A stretch of 64,000 bases of DNA from Streptomyces showdoensis (GTDB taxonomy: Bacteria; Actinomycetota; Actinomycetes; Streptomycetales; Streptomycetaceae), in assembly GCF_039535475.1 (NCBI RefSeq), contig NZ_BAAAXG010000004.1:124001-188000 (forward strand). Direction: 5' to 3'. Both the position numbers and the translations under genes were made by a program. Below the pieces are notes generated by a model, which did no database searches, had not been told where the DNA came from, and saw nothing but the letters and a program-made list of their open reading frames with translations. Below are positions 8,079 to 17,548 of this stretch, one piece after another (the first letter of the stretch is position 1; each line of letters opens with the position of its first letter).

Positions 8079-9383
8079 TTGAACGATCAAATTCGAGTGG
8101 GGCGAGGTCACGACAGTGATCCCGCCCCGGGTTACCTCGACTACGCCAGGGTCGGCCCGCTCGCACCCGGAGCCGTCGCCGCGCTCGACGACGCCGTCGC
8201 CCTGGCCCGCCGATCCGGCCCCGCCGAACTCGACAGGCTCTTCGCGCTCAGTGACGCGGCCCGCGCCTCGGCGGCCCGGCTCCTCGACGCCCGGCCCCAC
8301 GAGATCGCCCTCGTCCCCTCCACCAGCAACGGCCTCTTCACCGCGGCCGCGGCCCTGCGCGGACCCGGGACGGTGCTCGTGCCCCGGGACGAGTTCCCCG
8401 CCAACGTCTACCCGTGGATCCGCTTCGCCGGCCGCGGCGGTCCGGACGTGCGGCTCGTCGAACCGGACGGGCCGCTGCGCATCTCCCCCGACCTCCTGCG
8501 ACGGCACCTGACCCCCGAGGTGACCGCCCTCACCGTCAGCGCCGTCGACTCGCTCACGGGGCACGTGGCCCCACTCGCCGCGCTGAAGGAGGTGCTCGGG
8601 CCGGACCGGCTGCTGATCGTCGACGCGATCCAGGGACTCGGCGCCGTACCCCTCGAAACGGACGCCGCCGACGTCCTCGTCAGCGGAGGCCAGAAGTGGC
8701 TGCGGGCCGGCTGGGGAGCCGCGCTGCTGCTGATCCGCGACAGGTGCGCCGAGCGACTGGTTCCCGGGCTCGGCGGCTGGGCCGGGGTCACCGACCCCTT
8801 CGCGGCGCGGCACCCGGCGCCGCCCTTGCCCGGGGCCGCCGCGCACCTCGCCACCAACCCGGACTTCCCGGCCGCCGCGGCCCTCGGCGCCGCCATCGAC
8901 GACCTCCTCGACCGAGGCGGCCCCGCCGCCGTCGGCACCCGGATCCGGACCACCCTCGCCGAGTTGCTCGACCGGGCCCGCGGGGCGGGTGCCGAAGTCC
9001 TGCTGGACGGGCTGGGGGAGGGGGAGCGCGCCGGGATCGGCACGTTCCGTCTGCCCGGCCACGACCCCGCCGCGGTCCACCAGGCCCTCGAAGCGGCCGG
9101 CGTGATCACCACGCGCCGCGGCGCGTGGATCCGGCTCTCGCCCCACGTCGGTACGTCGTCCACGGCGACGGAACTGTTCGCCGACGCCCTGGACGCCCTG
9201 GGCGCCGCGGGTGCCCCGGCCGCACCGGGTGCCGTGGGCGGCCTGGACAGCCGGCACGCCCGGGACGGCACCAGCGCCAGCGCCAGTACCAGCGTCAGCA
9301 CCAGGTCCATCACCCGCGCCACCGCACACACCAGACCCACCGACAACCCCCGTAGCCAGGAGCCGACATGTCCCACCACCTGA
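8079..9383 (+). CDS. class V aminotransferase-fold PLP enzyme
   Basis: A protein of about 434 residues of the cysteine desulfurase / kynureninase / isopenicillin-epimerase superfamily (fold type I). The PLP lysine is in SGGQKWLRAGWG, the aspartate for the PLP nitrogen is in LLIVDAIQGLG, and the N-terminal glycine-rich site is LVPSTSNGLFTAAAAL. The natural substrate is unclear. I chose TTG 8079 because GAGGGA (8067-8072) lies six bases upstream; GTG 8097 is an alternative. The last 40 residues are serine- and threonine-rich and overlap the start of the binding-protein gene by 16 bp. It is the first gene of a sugar-uptake operon, an unusual place for a PLP enzyme. It may process an aminated sugar or a linked amino acid. 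Confidence 0.75.
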   Translation: MNDQIRVGRGHDSDPAPGYLDYARVGPLAPGAVAALDDAVALARRSGPAELDRLFALSDAARASAARLLDARPHEIALVPSTSNGLFTAAAALRGPGTVLVPRDEFPANVYPWIRFAGRGGPDVRLVEPDGPLRISPDLLRRHLTPEVTALTVSAVDSLTGHVAPLAALKEVLGPDRLLIVDAIQGLGAVPLETDAADVLVSGGQKWLRAGWGAALLLIRDRCAERLVPGLGGWAGVTDPFAARHPAPPLPGAAAHLATNPDFPAAAALGAAIDDLLDRGGPAAVGTRIRTTLAELLDRARGAGAEVLLDGLGEGERAGIGTFRLPGHDPAAVHQALEAAGVITTRRGAWIRLSPHVGTSSTATELFADALDALGAAGAPAAPGAVGGLDSRHARDGTSASASTSVSTRSITRATAHTRPTDNPRSQEPTCPTT

Positions 9384-10702
9384 GCCGCCGCCGGATACTC
9401 CACCTCGCCACCGCCTCCGCCGCCGGACTCGGTCTGACCGCCTGTGGCGGCGGCGGTTCGGGCGCCGGTGCCGGCGGCGCCGACGGCGACAGCGGTCCGA
9501 TCACGGTCTGGAGCTGGACCACCGCGGCCGAGGCCCTGCGCGGAGTCGTCCCCTCCTTCGAACGGGACAACCCCGGCATCAAGGTCGACGTCCAGGACCT
9601 CGGCAATCCCGCCATCTGGGACAAGATCACCGTCGGCCTCGCCTCGGGCGGCAAGGGACTCGCCGACGTGCTCCACATCGGCGTCGACTACCTGCCCGGC
9701 TACATGCAGAAGTTCCCCCGGGGGCTCGCCGACCTGTCCAAGCTCGGCGCCGACCGGCACAAGGACGCCTTCGCCGAAGGGCTGTGGCCGACCGTCGTGG
9801 GCAAGGACAAGGCCGTCCACGCCCTCCCCTGGGAGGTGAACCCCCTCGGACTGTTCTACCGGCACGACTACTTCGAGAAGGCCGGTGTGGACCCCGCCTC
9901 CCTGACCAGCTGGGACGACCTGATCGCCGCCGGGCCGAAGATCCGCGCCGCCACCGGCGCCCAGCTGCTCGGCCTCGACAAGCCCGGAACCACCCAGGAC
10001 ATGGACTTCTTCCAGAACCTGATGCAGCTCCAGGGCGCCTTCTACTTCGACCACGAGGGCAAGGTCACCCTCGCCTCCCCGGAGGCGATCCAGGCCCTCA
10101 CCGTCATCAAGCGCCTCAACGACACCGGTCTCCTCGCCGACACCGCCGGCCAGGGCACCTGGAAGCGCCTCGTCGGCCAGGGGAAGCTCGCCACCGCCCC
10201 GTACCCCGCCTGGGCCATCGAGTACCTGGCCACCAAGTTCCCCGCGCAGAGCGGCAAGTGGCGCGTCATGCAGCCGCCCGCCGCCGTTCCCGGCGGAGGG
10301 CGCAGCGCCATCGTCAACTCCACCTACCTGACCGTCTCCGCCACGAGCAAGCGCCGGAAGGCCGCCTGGCGGTTCGTCGAGTACGCGCTCACCAAGCCGG
10401 CCGAGATCAACCGGATGTTCGCCTCCGGCGGCGTCTTCCCCGCCCTGAAGTCCGCCTACGACGACCCGAAGTTCAGCGCACCGCACCCCTTCTACGGCGG
10501 CCAGCAGGTGCTGCGCTCCTTCGTCGACTCGCTCCACGCGGGCGCGGACGCGACCAACTTCACCGGCGACTACAGCCGGGCCCTGAAGCTCGCCAGCGAC
10601 GCCCAGAGCCAGGTCCTGGTGAAGGGCGCCGATCCGGCCGAGGCGCTGAAGGCGGCCGCGAAGCAGCTCGCCCAGCAGACCGGTCGGCAGCAGGCGGCCT
10701 GA
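9368..10702 (+). CDS. sugar ABC-transporter substrate-binding lipoprotein
   Basis: A 444-residue extracellular solute-binding protein of family 1. The N-terminus has a twin-arginine-like SRRRILHLA followed by the lipobox LTAC, so it is probably Tat-exported and lipid-anchored at Cys24. A glycine-rich linker leads to ITVWSWTTAAEALRGVVPSF, the usual first strand of oligosaccharide binders. The mature length is normal. Two permeases follow directly but no ATPase gene is present. In Streptomyces such carbohydrate systems often share the ATPase MsiK, encoded elsewhere. The downstream GH36 enzyme suggests an alpha-galactoside ligand. Confidence 0.9.
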   Translation: MSHHLSRRRILHLATASAAGLGLTACGGGGSGAGAGGADGDSGPITVWSWTTAAEALRGVVPSFERDNPGIKVDVQDLGNPAIWDKITVGLASGGKGLADVLHIGVDYLPGYMQKFPRGLADLSKLGADRHKDAFAEGLWPTVVGKDKAVHALPWEVNPLGLFYRHDYFEKAGVDPASLTSWDDLIAAGPKIRAATGAQLLGLDKPGTTQDMDFFQNLMQLQGAFYFDHEGKVTLASPEAIQALTVIKRLNDTGLLADTAGQGTWKRLVGQGKLATAPYPAWAIEYLATKFPAQSGKWRVMQPPAAVPGGGRSAIVNSTYLTVSATSKRRKAAWRFVEYALTKPAEINRMFASGGVFPALKSAYDDPKFSAPHPFYGGQQVLRSFVDSLHAGADATNFTGDYSRALKLASDAQSQVLVKGADPAEALKAAAKQLAQQTGRQQAA

Positions 10703-10704
10703 CC

Positions 10705-11763
10705 ATGTCCCTCGCCCCGCCCGGACGCGTCCCCGAACGCGCCCCCGACTCCCGTCCCGCCTCCGGTCCCGGAAGCGGCGACCCCGCCGGTCCCGCGGCA
10801 GCCGCCGCTCCCCGCAAGACGCCCGGCCGCGGTGACCCCGGTGCCTCCACGGACCCCGGCTCCCACGCCGCCCACGGCCGCCCCGCCACCCCGGCCCGCC
10901 GCCGACTGCTGACCCGCGGCTCCTTCCCGTACCTCCTGATCATGCCCGCCGTCCTGGGCTTCGCCGTCTTCAAGGCGTACCCCATCGCCGCCTCGTTCTG
11001 GATCAGCCTCACCACCGGCAGCGGAGACGAGCAGCGGTTCGCCGGGCTCGCCAACTACGAGCGGCTGCTGACGGACCCGCTGTTCTGGACCGCCCTCAAG
11101 AACACCGGGCTCATCCTGGTCGTCCAGGTCCCGCTGATGCTCGGTCTCGCCCTGCTCGTCGCCCTCGGCCTCAACTCCACCAAGGTCTGGCTGCGGCCGC
11201 TCTGGCGGCTCGGCGTCTTCGTCCCGTCGCTGACCGGGCTGGTCGCCGCCGGCGTGATGTTCTCCGTCATCCTCAACCGGGACGCCGGACTGCTCAACTG
11301 GGTGCTCTCGCTCTTCGGCATCGACCCGGTGAACTGGCTCGGCAGCCCCTTCTGGGCCCGCGTCGCCGTCGTCCTCGTCATCACCTGGCACTACACGGGC
11401 TACAACGCGGTGATGTACCTCGCCGGACTCCAGGGCATCCCCAAGGAGCTGTACGAGGCCGCCATGGTCGACGGCGCGGGCCCGGTCCGACGCTTCTTCG
11501 CCATCACCCTTCCCCAGCTACGGCCGATCCTCCTCCTCACGGTGGTGCTCTCCACCATCGGCACCCTCCAGCTCTTCGACGAGCCGTACGTCCTGACCGG
11601 CGGCGGCCCGGACAACTCCACCCTCACCGTCACCATGTACCTCTACGACAACGGCTTCACGTACTTCGACTTCGGCTACGCCTCGGCCCTCGCCTACGCC
11701 CTGGCGCTGATCGTCTCCGTCCTCGGCATCATCCAGGTCCGTCTGATGGGAGAGCGCCGGTGA
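10705..11763 (+). CDS. sugar ABC-transporter permease (MalF type)
   Basis: A 352-residue inner-membrane permease. It has six transmembrane helices after an N-terminal proline- and alanine-rich cytoplasmic stretch of about 70 residues that is unusually long. The EAA loop that docks the ATPase is EAAMVDGAGPVRRFFAITLP near residue 252. The start ATG 10705 lies two bases after the binding-protein stop. The stop overlaps the next gene in a GTGA. It forms a heterodimeric channel with the following permease. Confidence 0.9.
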   Translation: MSLAPPGRVPERAPDSRPASGPGSGDPAGPAAAAAPRKTPGRGDPGASTDPGSHAAHGRPATPARRRLLTRGSFPYLLIMPAVLGFAVFKAYPIAASFWISLTTGSGDEQRFAGLANYERLLTDPLFWTALKNTGLILVVQVPLMLGLALLVALGLNSTKVWLRPLWRLGVFVPSLTGLVAAGVMFSVILNRDAGLLNWVLSLFGIDPVNWLGSPFWARVAVVLVITWHYTGYNAVMYLAGLQGIPKELYEAAMVDGAGPVRRFFAITLPQLRPILLLTVVLSTIGTLQLFDEPYVLTGGGPDNSTLTVTMYLYDNGFTYFDFGYASALAYALALIVSVLGIIQVRLMGERR

Positions 11764-12575
11764 CGTCGCGCGGCCCCCTGCTCACCGTGCTGCTCGCGGG
11801 CGCCTTCGGGCTCTGCGTCGGCCCGTTCTACTGGCTCGCCATGGCCGCCACCCAGGACGACAAGGACGTGTTCTCCTGGCCGCCGAAACTGCTGCCCGGC
11901 GGGCACCTCCTGGACAACCTCCAGGGGCTCCAGGAGTCCATCGGCCTCACCCGCGTCCTCCTCAACACCGTCGTGGTGGCGGGAGTCCAGACCGTCGGAG
12001 CCGTCGTCGTGTCCGTCCTGGCCGGCTACGCCTTCGCCAAGTTCGACTTCCGCGGACGCAACCTGTTCTTCGTCCTGCTGCTCAGCACCCTGGTCATCCC
12101 CGACACGGTGATGCTCATCCCGATCTTCCAGATGATGATGGAACTGGGTCTGATCGACACCTACCAGTCGGTCATCCTGCCCGGCCTCGTCACCCCGTTC
12201 GGCATCTTCCTGATGCGGCAGGCGCTCCGGTCCATGCCCGACGAACTCCTGGACGCGGCCCGCGTCGACGGCGCCGGCGAACTGCGGGTGCTGTGGCGGA
12301 TCGTCATCCCGGTCAACCGGCCGATCATCGCCGCCCTCGCGCTGTTCGTCTTCCTCGGCGCCTGGAACCAGTTCGTCTGGCCGCTGATCGCGCTGCGCAG
12401 CCCGGAGATGTACACGCTCCCCGTGGCCACGGCCACCCTCCAGGGCCTGTCGACCACCAACTACGCCCACGTGCTGCTGGCCAGTGCCCTCGCCGCCATC
12501 CCCGTGATGGCCCTCTTCCTGGTCCTGCAGCGCCAGTTCATCTCCGGCCTGCTGGCCGGGGCGACCAAGGAGTGA
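11760..12575 (+). CDS. sugar ABC-transporter permease (MalG type)
   Basis: A 271-residue inner-membrane permease with six transmembrane helices. The EAA-type motif is DAARVDGAGELRVLWRIVIP near residue 165. It starts at a GTG that overlaps the stop of its partner permease, so the two are translationally coupled. Its own stop lies next to the GH36 gene. The ATPase is not encoded here. Confidence 0.9.
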   Translation: MTSRGPLLTVLLAGAFGLCVGPFYWLAMAATQDDKDVFSWPPKLLPGGHLLDNLQGLQESIGLTRVLLNTVVVAGVQTVGAVVVSVLAGYAFAKFDFRGRNLFFVLLLSTLVIPDTVMLIPIFQMMMELGLIDTYQSVILPGLVTPFGIFLMRQALRSMPDELLDAARVDGAGELRVLWRIVIPVNRPIIAALALFVFLGAWNQFVWPLIALRSPEMYTLPVATATLQGLSTTNYAHVLLASALAAIPVMALFLVLQRQFISGLLAGATKE

Positions 12576-12580
12576 CCCCC

Positions 12581-14530
12581 GTGACCCCCGTGACCCCCGA
12601 ACCGGACCCCACCGCCCAGCAGCCCGTCCCGGCCTGGCGCCCGAACGACCGCACCGCAATCCCGTCCGACGGCGGCACGGGGACCCCGGGGAACGCCGGG
12701 CTTCCCGAGGTCCCCGAGGGCCCCGAGGACCTCGCCACCCCGCCCCCCGCCGCTGCCGCCGTCGTCCACCGGCGGCTTCCCACCGACCTCGTCCACGCCA
12801 CCGGAGACCCTCTCACCGTCCACCTCACCGGGTTCGGCGACGACGGCTGGCAGGCGGCCGTCACCCGGGTCGCCGACGGCGTGGTGCTCGTCGAGGTCAC
12901 TGCGACGGACGCGGTCACCGTCCGGGCCGAGTGGCGCGTCCCCTGTGCCGGAGCCGCCGCGTACTGGACCCCGGACACCAAGGCCGCCCGCTGGCTCCCG
13001 CCCTCCTGGATCGCTCCCCGCACCGTCTCGCTCGCCCTGGGCGCCCCCGTCGCCTGCCTGGTCGGGACCGACGACCGTGCCCTGTGCACCGCCGCGGCGG
13101 GGGAGACGAGCGCTCCGGTGCGCGTCGGGGCCGGAGTGGTGGAGGAGAGCGGCGAGTTCGCCTTCACGGTCGAGCAGGAACTCACCCCGGACGGGCCCCC
13201 GATGCGCGTGCGGATCGACCTCAGCGGCCGGCACTTCGCCGCCACCCTGCGGGCCGTCACCGACTGGTGGGCCGAGGGCACGGAGCACCCCGGCGTCGCC
13301 CCCGCCGCACGGCTGCCCGCCTACTCCACCTGGTACAGCCTCCACCAGAACGTCGACACCGCCACCGTCGAACGGCAGGCGGTCCTCGCGGCCGCCGTCG
13401 GCTGCGGCAGCGTCATCGTCGACGACGGCTGGCAGACCTCCGACCGTACGCGCGGCTACGGCCACTGCGGCGACTGGGAGCCCAACCCGGAGGCCTTCCC
13501 CGACCCCGCGGCCCACGTCACCGAGGTCAGGCGGCTCGGCCTCGCGTACCTCCTCTGGTACGCGCTGCCGTTCATCGGCCGCCACAACGACGCCTGGGAC
13601 CGCTTCAAGGGCTTGATCCTCCGCGAGGAGACCCACCTGGACGCGGCCGTGCTCGACCCGCGCCATCCCGAGGTCCGCGCGTACCTGATCGACCGCGTCT
13701 CCCGCGCCGTGGAGGACTGGGGCATGGACGGCGTGAAGCTGGACTTCATCGACCGCTTCGCCGTCGCCGAGCCCCCGCCCGCGCCGGCCGGCGCCGACCA
13801 CGCCACCGTCCACGAGGGCGTACGACGCCTGCTCGCCGACCTCGACGCCCGGCTGCGCCGCACGCGGCCCGACGTGATCGTCGAGCACCGGCAGCCGTAC
13901 GTGAGCCCCGGCCTCTGGCCGTACGCCACCATGGTCCGCGCCACCGACTGCCCGCTCAGCCCCGCCGAGAACCGGCAGCGCACCGTCGACTGCCGGCTCA
14001 CCGCGGGCCCGCTCGCCGTCCACGCCGACATGATCATGTGGCATGCCGCCGAGACGCCCGAAGGGGTCGCCGTCCACCTGGTCAACGCCCTGTTCTCGGT
14101 GCCGCAGATCTCCGTGGACCTCGCCGCCCAGACCCCGGACCAACTCGCCACCGTGCGCTTCTGGCTCGGCGTCTTCCGCCGCTACGCCGACGTGCTCCAG
14201 CTCGCGGCCCTGGAACCCGCCCGCCCGGACCTCGGCTACCCCCTGGTCCGCGCCCACGACGACCGCACCACCGTCGTCGCGCGCTACGCGCCGCTGCCCG
14301 TCGCCCTCCCGGACCGGGACGACACGGACACCCCGTGGACCCTGCTCGTCGCCAACGCGGACGGCGACCCCACCGTGCTCCTCACCGCCACCCGGCCGGG
14401 ACGGGCCCTGGCCCTCGTCCAGGACTGCCGTGGTGAGATCCTGTCCGAGACCGTGCTCGAACTCGTCGCCGGGGCGAACCCGGTGACCGTGCCGACCGGC
14501 GGCCTGCTCACCCTGACCCGCGAGGACTGA
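12581..14530 (+). CDS. alpha-galactosidase-like glycoside hydrolase (GH36 / clan GH-D)
   Basis: A protein of about 649 residues with no signal peptide, so it acts on imported sugar. The central (beta/alpha)8 barrel contains VIVDDGWQTSD near 284, the probable nucleophile region GMDGVKLDFID near 385, and a likely acid/base aspartate in VRATDCPLSPAENRQR near 450. KLDF is a variant of the more usual KWD-type motif, so the exact specificity may differ from melibiose or raffinose. The first 60 residues are low complexity. GTG codons in frame occur at 12572, 12581 and 12590. I chose 12581 because AAGGAG ends eight bases before it. It is the last structural gene of the uptake operon. Confidence 0.8.
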   Translation: MTPVTPEPDPTAQQPVPAWRPNDRTAIPSDGGTGTPGNAGLPEVPEGPEDLATPPPAAAAVVHRRLPTDLVHATGDPLTVHLTGFGDDGWQAAVTRVADGVVLVEVTATDAVTVRAEWRVPCAGAAAYWTPDTKAARWLPPSWIAPRTVSLALGAPVACLVGTDDRALCTAAAGETSAPVRVGAGVVEESGEFAFTVEQELTPDGPPMRVRIDLSGRHFAATLRAVTDWWAEGTEHPGVAPAARLPAYSTWYSLHQNVDTATVERQAVLAAAVGCGSVIVDDGWQTSDRTRGYGHCGDWEPNPEAFPDPAAHVTEVRRLGLAYLLWYALPFIGRHNDAWDRFKGLILREETHLDAAVLDPRHPEVRAYLIDRVSRAVEDWGMDGVKLDFIDRFAVAEPPPAPAGADHATVHEGVRRLLADLDARLRRTRPDVIVEHRQPYVSPGLWPYATMVRATDCPLSPAENRQRTVDCRLTAGPLAVHADMIMWHAAETPEGVAVHLVNALFSVPQISVDLAAQTPDQLATVRFWLGVFRRYADVLQLAALEPARPDLGYPLVRAHDDRTTVVARYAPLPVALPDRDDTDTPWTLLVANADGDPTVLLTATRPGRALALVQDCRGEILSETVLELVAGANPVTVPTGGLLTLTRED

Positions 14531-14609
14531 ACGACGGGGGGCCGGGGCCCGGCCGAACGCCGCCGCCCCACCCCCCCGTCCGCTCCCTCCCCGCCCCCAC
14601 AGAGGAACG

Positions 14610-15636
14610 ATGACCGCTCACCAAGTGACCATCGAGGACGTCGCGCGTACGGCGGGAGTCTCCCGCCAGACCGTCTCGAACGCCCTCAACGCCCCCCACC
14701 GGCTGCGTGCGACCACGCTCGCCCGGGTCACCGCGGCCATCGAGGAGCTCGGCTACCAGCCCGACCAGTCCGCGCGCAGCCTGCGCACCGGCACCCGCAA
14801 GGTCATCGGCTATCCGGCACCCGCCGACAACCCCGCCGACCCCAACCCCCTCATGGGAGGCTTCCTCCAGGCACTGGTCAGCGCCGCCGACGCCGTGGGC
14901 CACCGGGTGCTGCTGTTCCGCTGCGACCCCCAGCAGGGCGCCGGGGCGGTCGCCAAGTCCTTCAACGGGCTGATCGCGGCCCGCCAGGTCGACGGCTTCG
15001 TCCTCTCCGACGTCGTCCACGACGACCCCCCGGGTCGACGTGCTCGCCGAGGCGGGATTCCCGTTCGTCGCCTTCGGCCGTACGGCTCCCGGGCGCCCGC
15101 AGAACTGGGTGGACATCGACTCCGCCGAGGCCACCGCCGGGCTCGTCCACCTCCTGCTCGGCCAGGGCCACCGCCGGATCTGTTACGTGAACTCCGCGGC
15201 GAACCTGCCGTGGCTCGCCGACCGCAGGGCCGGCTTCCTCCAGGCCGCGGCCGCCGCCCCGGACGGCGCCTTCGAGGTCGGCGTCCCCGACGACGACCCC
15301 GCCGCCCTCTCGCACGCGCTCCAGCGCCTGCTGGTCGGCCCGGACCGCCCGACCGCCCTGGTCTGCGCGAGCGACTGGCTCGCCCTGACCGCCTACCAGG
15401 CCGTCCGCGCGGCCGGCCTCACGGTCGGCACGGACGTCGCCGTCACCGGCTTCAACGACATGCCCCTCTGCACCCTCCTCCAGCCCGCCCTCACCAGCAT
15501 CCGCCTCCCCCTCGCGGGCATCGCCCACGCGCTCGTCGACCGCCTGATCAGCACGGTCGAGGGCACCGCCCCACCGACCACGGGCCTCCTGCTCCCGGCG
15601 GACCCGGTGGTACGCGCCAGCACACCGGACCGGTAG
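14610..15636 (+). pseudogene. LacI-family regulator, frameshifted at a C6 run (probably intact in life)
   Basis: The N-terminal part is a clear LacI DNA-binding domain: VTIEDVARTAGVSRQTVSNA with the hinge helix RATTLARVTAAIEELGY. The frame then goes out of register at 15026-15031, a run of six C. Removing one C restores HDDPRVDVLAEAGFPFVAFG and a complete periplasmic-binding-like effector domain through TGFNDMPLCTLLQPALTSIR to the stop at 15636, about 341 residues in all. The regulator most likely controls the adjacent sugar operon in response to its substrate. Because two other genes here show the same fault, an assembly error is more likely than a true null. Confidence 0.85.
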
Positions 15637-15702
15637 GGGCCGGCCGTCGGCACGCGATCCCGCGGCAGCCCGACAGCCGCCCCCTGAGACGCGTCACCCG
15701 GA

Positions 15703-16053
15703 GTGCAGAATGGCCGCGTGCTTCCTCCTCGGCTTCTGTGGTGCGATCCTCGGCCCGTTCCCCGGTTCAACCGTCGGGAACCGGTGACACTGATCCTCCG
15801 GGACCCCGGCCTCCACGAGCCGACCGACGGGGACGACTGCACGGTGTTCTCGTACTTCTGCCGGTCGCACGACCGCTTCTACCGGCACGAGGCGTGCGGG
15901 GAGGGGCAGCATCTCGTCGTTCTGCACTGTGAGGACCACGGCCCCGAAAGCATGTGGCCGCAGCCGCACATGCTCGCCCTCCCCGAAGGCTTCGATCCTC
16001 CGCTCAGCGAGGCGCAGCTCGACCGGGTGCGAGCGGAGTGGGACACACCCTGA
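15703..16053 (+). CDS. hypothetical protein, cysteine- and histidine-rich
   Basis: Up to 116 residues from GTG 15703. A shorter start at GTG 15784 gives about 90 residues and begins at the better-conserved-looking VTLILRDPGLHEPTDGDD. Cysteines and histidines recur in FCRSHDRFYRHEACGEG and LVVLHCEDHG, which might bind a metal. No signal peptide or membrane segment. I do not recognise the family. It faces the next gene across a hairpin. Confidence 0.45.
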   Translation: MQNGRVLPPRLLWCDPRPVPRFNRREPVTLILRDPGLHEPTDGDDCTVFSYFCRSHDRFYRHEACGEGQHLVVLHCEDHGPESMWPQPHMLALPEGFDPPLSEAQLDRVRAEWDTP

Positions 16054-16079
16054 GCCAGGGCCCGCCCCGGAGTCGCACA

Positions 16080-16097
16080 CGGGCGGGCTGCCGCCCG
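16080..16097. terminator. short bidirectional terminator hairpin
   Basis: CGGGCGG and CCGCCCG arms with a four-base loop lie between two convergent genes (ending at 16053 and 16111). Confidence 0.5.
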
Positions 16098-16110
16098 CGG
16101 GAGCAGGGCG

Positions 16111-16581
16111 TCAACGCGGTCCGGCGGCCGGGACGAGGTAGGCGGCCCCGGCTGGTGCGTAGCGCATGCGGGACCAGTCGATGCGCCACCCGAGCGGTGC
16201 GGCGACTGCGTCGAGGCCGGCCGGGCCGATGCCGCGATAGGTTGCCGCGTACAGAGTGATCGGTTCGCCGGGGTGCGCAGGGTGTGCGGCGATGGCGTTC
16301 TGCAGGGCGTAGCCGGCCCGTTCGCGCCACTGCTCCGGTGTGCCGTTCCGTTCGAGCCGGTACTGGCGGCGCGTCAGCAGTATGCCGTCACCACCGTACG
16401 GATCCTTCGGCACGCCCTTGGGCCTGCCGCCGATCGGTCCCGAGCCGCCGCCGCCGAGGAGCATCGGGGCGAGGAGCACCGCGAAGCCGACCGGTGCGTA
16501 GAGCCACTGCAGGTAGAACTGGCAGCGCAGCCCCCAGGCCGAGCGCGGGGGCAGGGGCCCCCGTCCCGCTTCGCCGACCAT
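16111..16581 (-). CDS. hypothetical single-pass membrane protein
   Basis: A 156-residue protein. It has one hydrophobic segment at about residues 24-44 (YLQWLYAPVGFAVLLAPMLL), then a glycine-rich turn and a soluble domain of about 100 residues with several Tyr and Arg (LTRRQYRLERNGTPEQWRER, YAATYRGIGPAGLD). The start ATG at 16581 has GGGAGC upstream. It lies 47 bp after the Spo0M-like gene on the same strand. I do not recognise a family. Confidence 0.5.
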   Translation of the reverse strand: MVGEAGRGPLPPRSAWGLRCQFYLQWLYAPVGFAVLLAPMLLGGGGSGPIGGRPKGVPKDPYGGDGILLTRRQYRLERNGTPEQWRERAGYALQNAIAAHPAHPGEPITLYAATYRGIGPAGLDAVAAPLGWRIDWSRMRYAPAGAAYLVPAAGPR

Positions 16582-16628
16582 TGGTGCTCCCGTTCTCGTA
16601 TCAGGTCCTCGTCCCCAACCCGGCTCTC

Positions 16629-17465
16629 CTAGACCCGGTGCAGCCGGTCCAGCCGGACGAGGTCGGTCATGGCCTCGCGCAGGCGGGGGGCGAGGTCGGT
16701 CTCGCCCACCTCGTGGTGCGCGACGGGGAAGGAGAGCGCGGGCGGCCTCTGGTCCCAGCTGCCGAACCTGTCCCGGTCGTGGCGGCGTACGAGGACGAGG
16801 GCGCCGACCTGACTGTTGAGGACGGAGACCTCGATCTCCGCGAAGGCGTCCGCCGTCCGGCTCGGGTCCTCCAGGTAGTACGTCTGGAGGTAGTCCCGGC
16901 GCTGGGCGACGTTCGGGATCCTGTCGTCCGTCAGCCGGGCCTCGACTCGGCTGTACCCCTCGGCGAAGAAGGCGTCCATCACCGCCTCGTGCAGCGGGGG
17001 AGCGGCCACGTGCAGGAAGTCGATGTCCTTCACCACGTCGTCGCCGCGGGACCGCACCGTGGTGACCACGGAGAGGTCGACGCCCGTGGACCGGCCGCCG
17101 AGCTCGGTGACCGGACACTCCCAGGGGAGCCGTCCGCTGAAGCGGATCCGGTGCTCCCCGCCGGGCGCCACGTCGGCCGCGTTCTCGAAGCCGGCCGGCC
17201 GGAGACGGGCTACGTCGACCTCGCGGGAGATGCCTTGCCAGGTCAGGCACTTGGCCGTGACCCGCAGGTCGAAACGGTCGATGGCGAGCCCCGTACCGCC
17301 GCCCCGGAGGACGAGCTCGCCCTTCACCCACTCACCGGGCCGGGCGTCGACCGTCGTGATGACGGCGTCGATCTCGGGAGCCTCGGCGCCGTCGGTGACG
17401 GTGTTGTCGTGGGCGTCGCCCTTTCCCGCCCCACGACCGAACCCCAAGAGCTTGAGCAGCCCCAC
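16629..17465 (-). CDS. Spo0M-like sporulation-control protein (arrestin-like fold)
   Basis: A 278-residue cytoplasmic protein of the Spo0M family (SpoOM domain), linked in Bacillus to control of sporulation onset. Family features are an N-terminal strand-rich domain with VDARPGEWVKGELVLRGG, the central FSGRLPWECPVTELGG, VDLSVVTTVRSRGDDVVKD, and the C-terminal domain with the phrase SFPVAHHEVGE. A divergent paralogue starts 83 bp away and carries the same landmarks. The start is ATG 17465. The role in Streptomyces is not settled. Confidence 0.8.
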   Translation of the reverse strand: MGLLKLLGFGRGAGKGDAHDNTVTDGAEAPEIDAVITTVDARPGEWVKGELVLRGGGTGLAIDRFDLRVTAKCLTWQGISREVDVARLRPAGFENAADVAPGGEHRIRFSGRLPWECPVTELGGRSTGVDLSVVTTVRSRGDDVVKDIDFLHVAAPPLHEAVMDAFFAEGYSRVEARLTDDRIPNVAQRRDYLQTYYLEDPSRTADAFAEIEVSVLNSQVGALVLVRRHDRDRFGSWDQRPPALSFPVAHHEVGETDLAPRLREAMTDLVRLDRLHRV

Positions 17466-17502
17466 CCCGTCCTCCTCCTGCCGCCCGCGTACAGCTTGCC
17501 CA

Positions 17503-17515
17503 AGCCTATTAGGCT
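17503..17515. promoter_or_regulatory. 13-bp palindrome between the two Spo0M-like genes
   Basis: AGCCTA-T-TAGGCT is perfectly symmetric and sits midway in the 83-bp divergent gap. It could be a shared operator, or its halves could contribute -10 elements in both directions. Confidence 0.4.
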
Positions 17516-17548
17516 CGTGTCCAGGACGAAGGGGGAGGGGGCAGGGCG

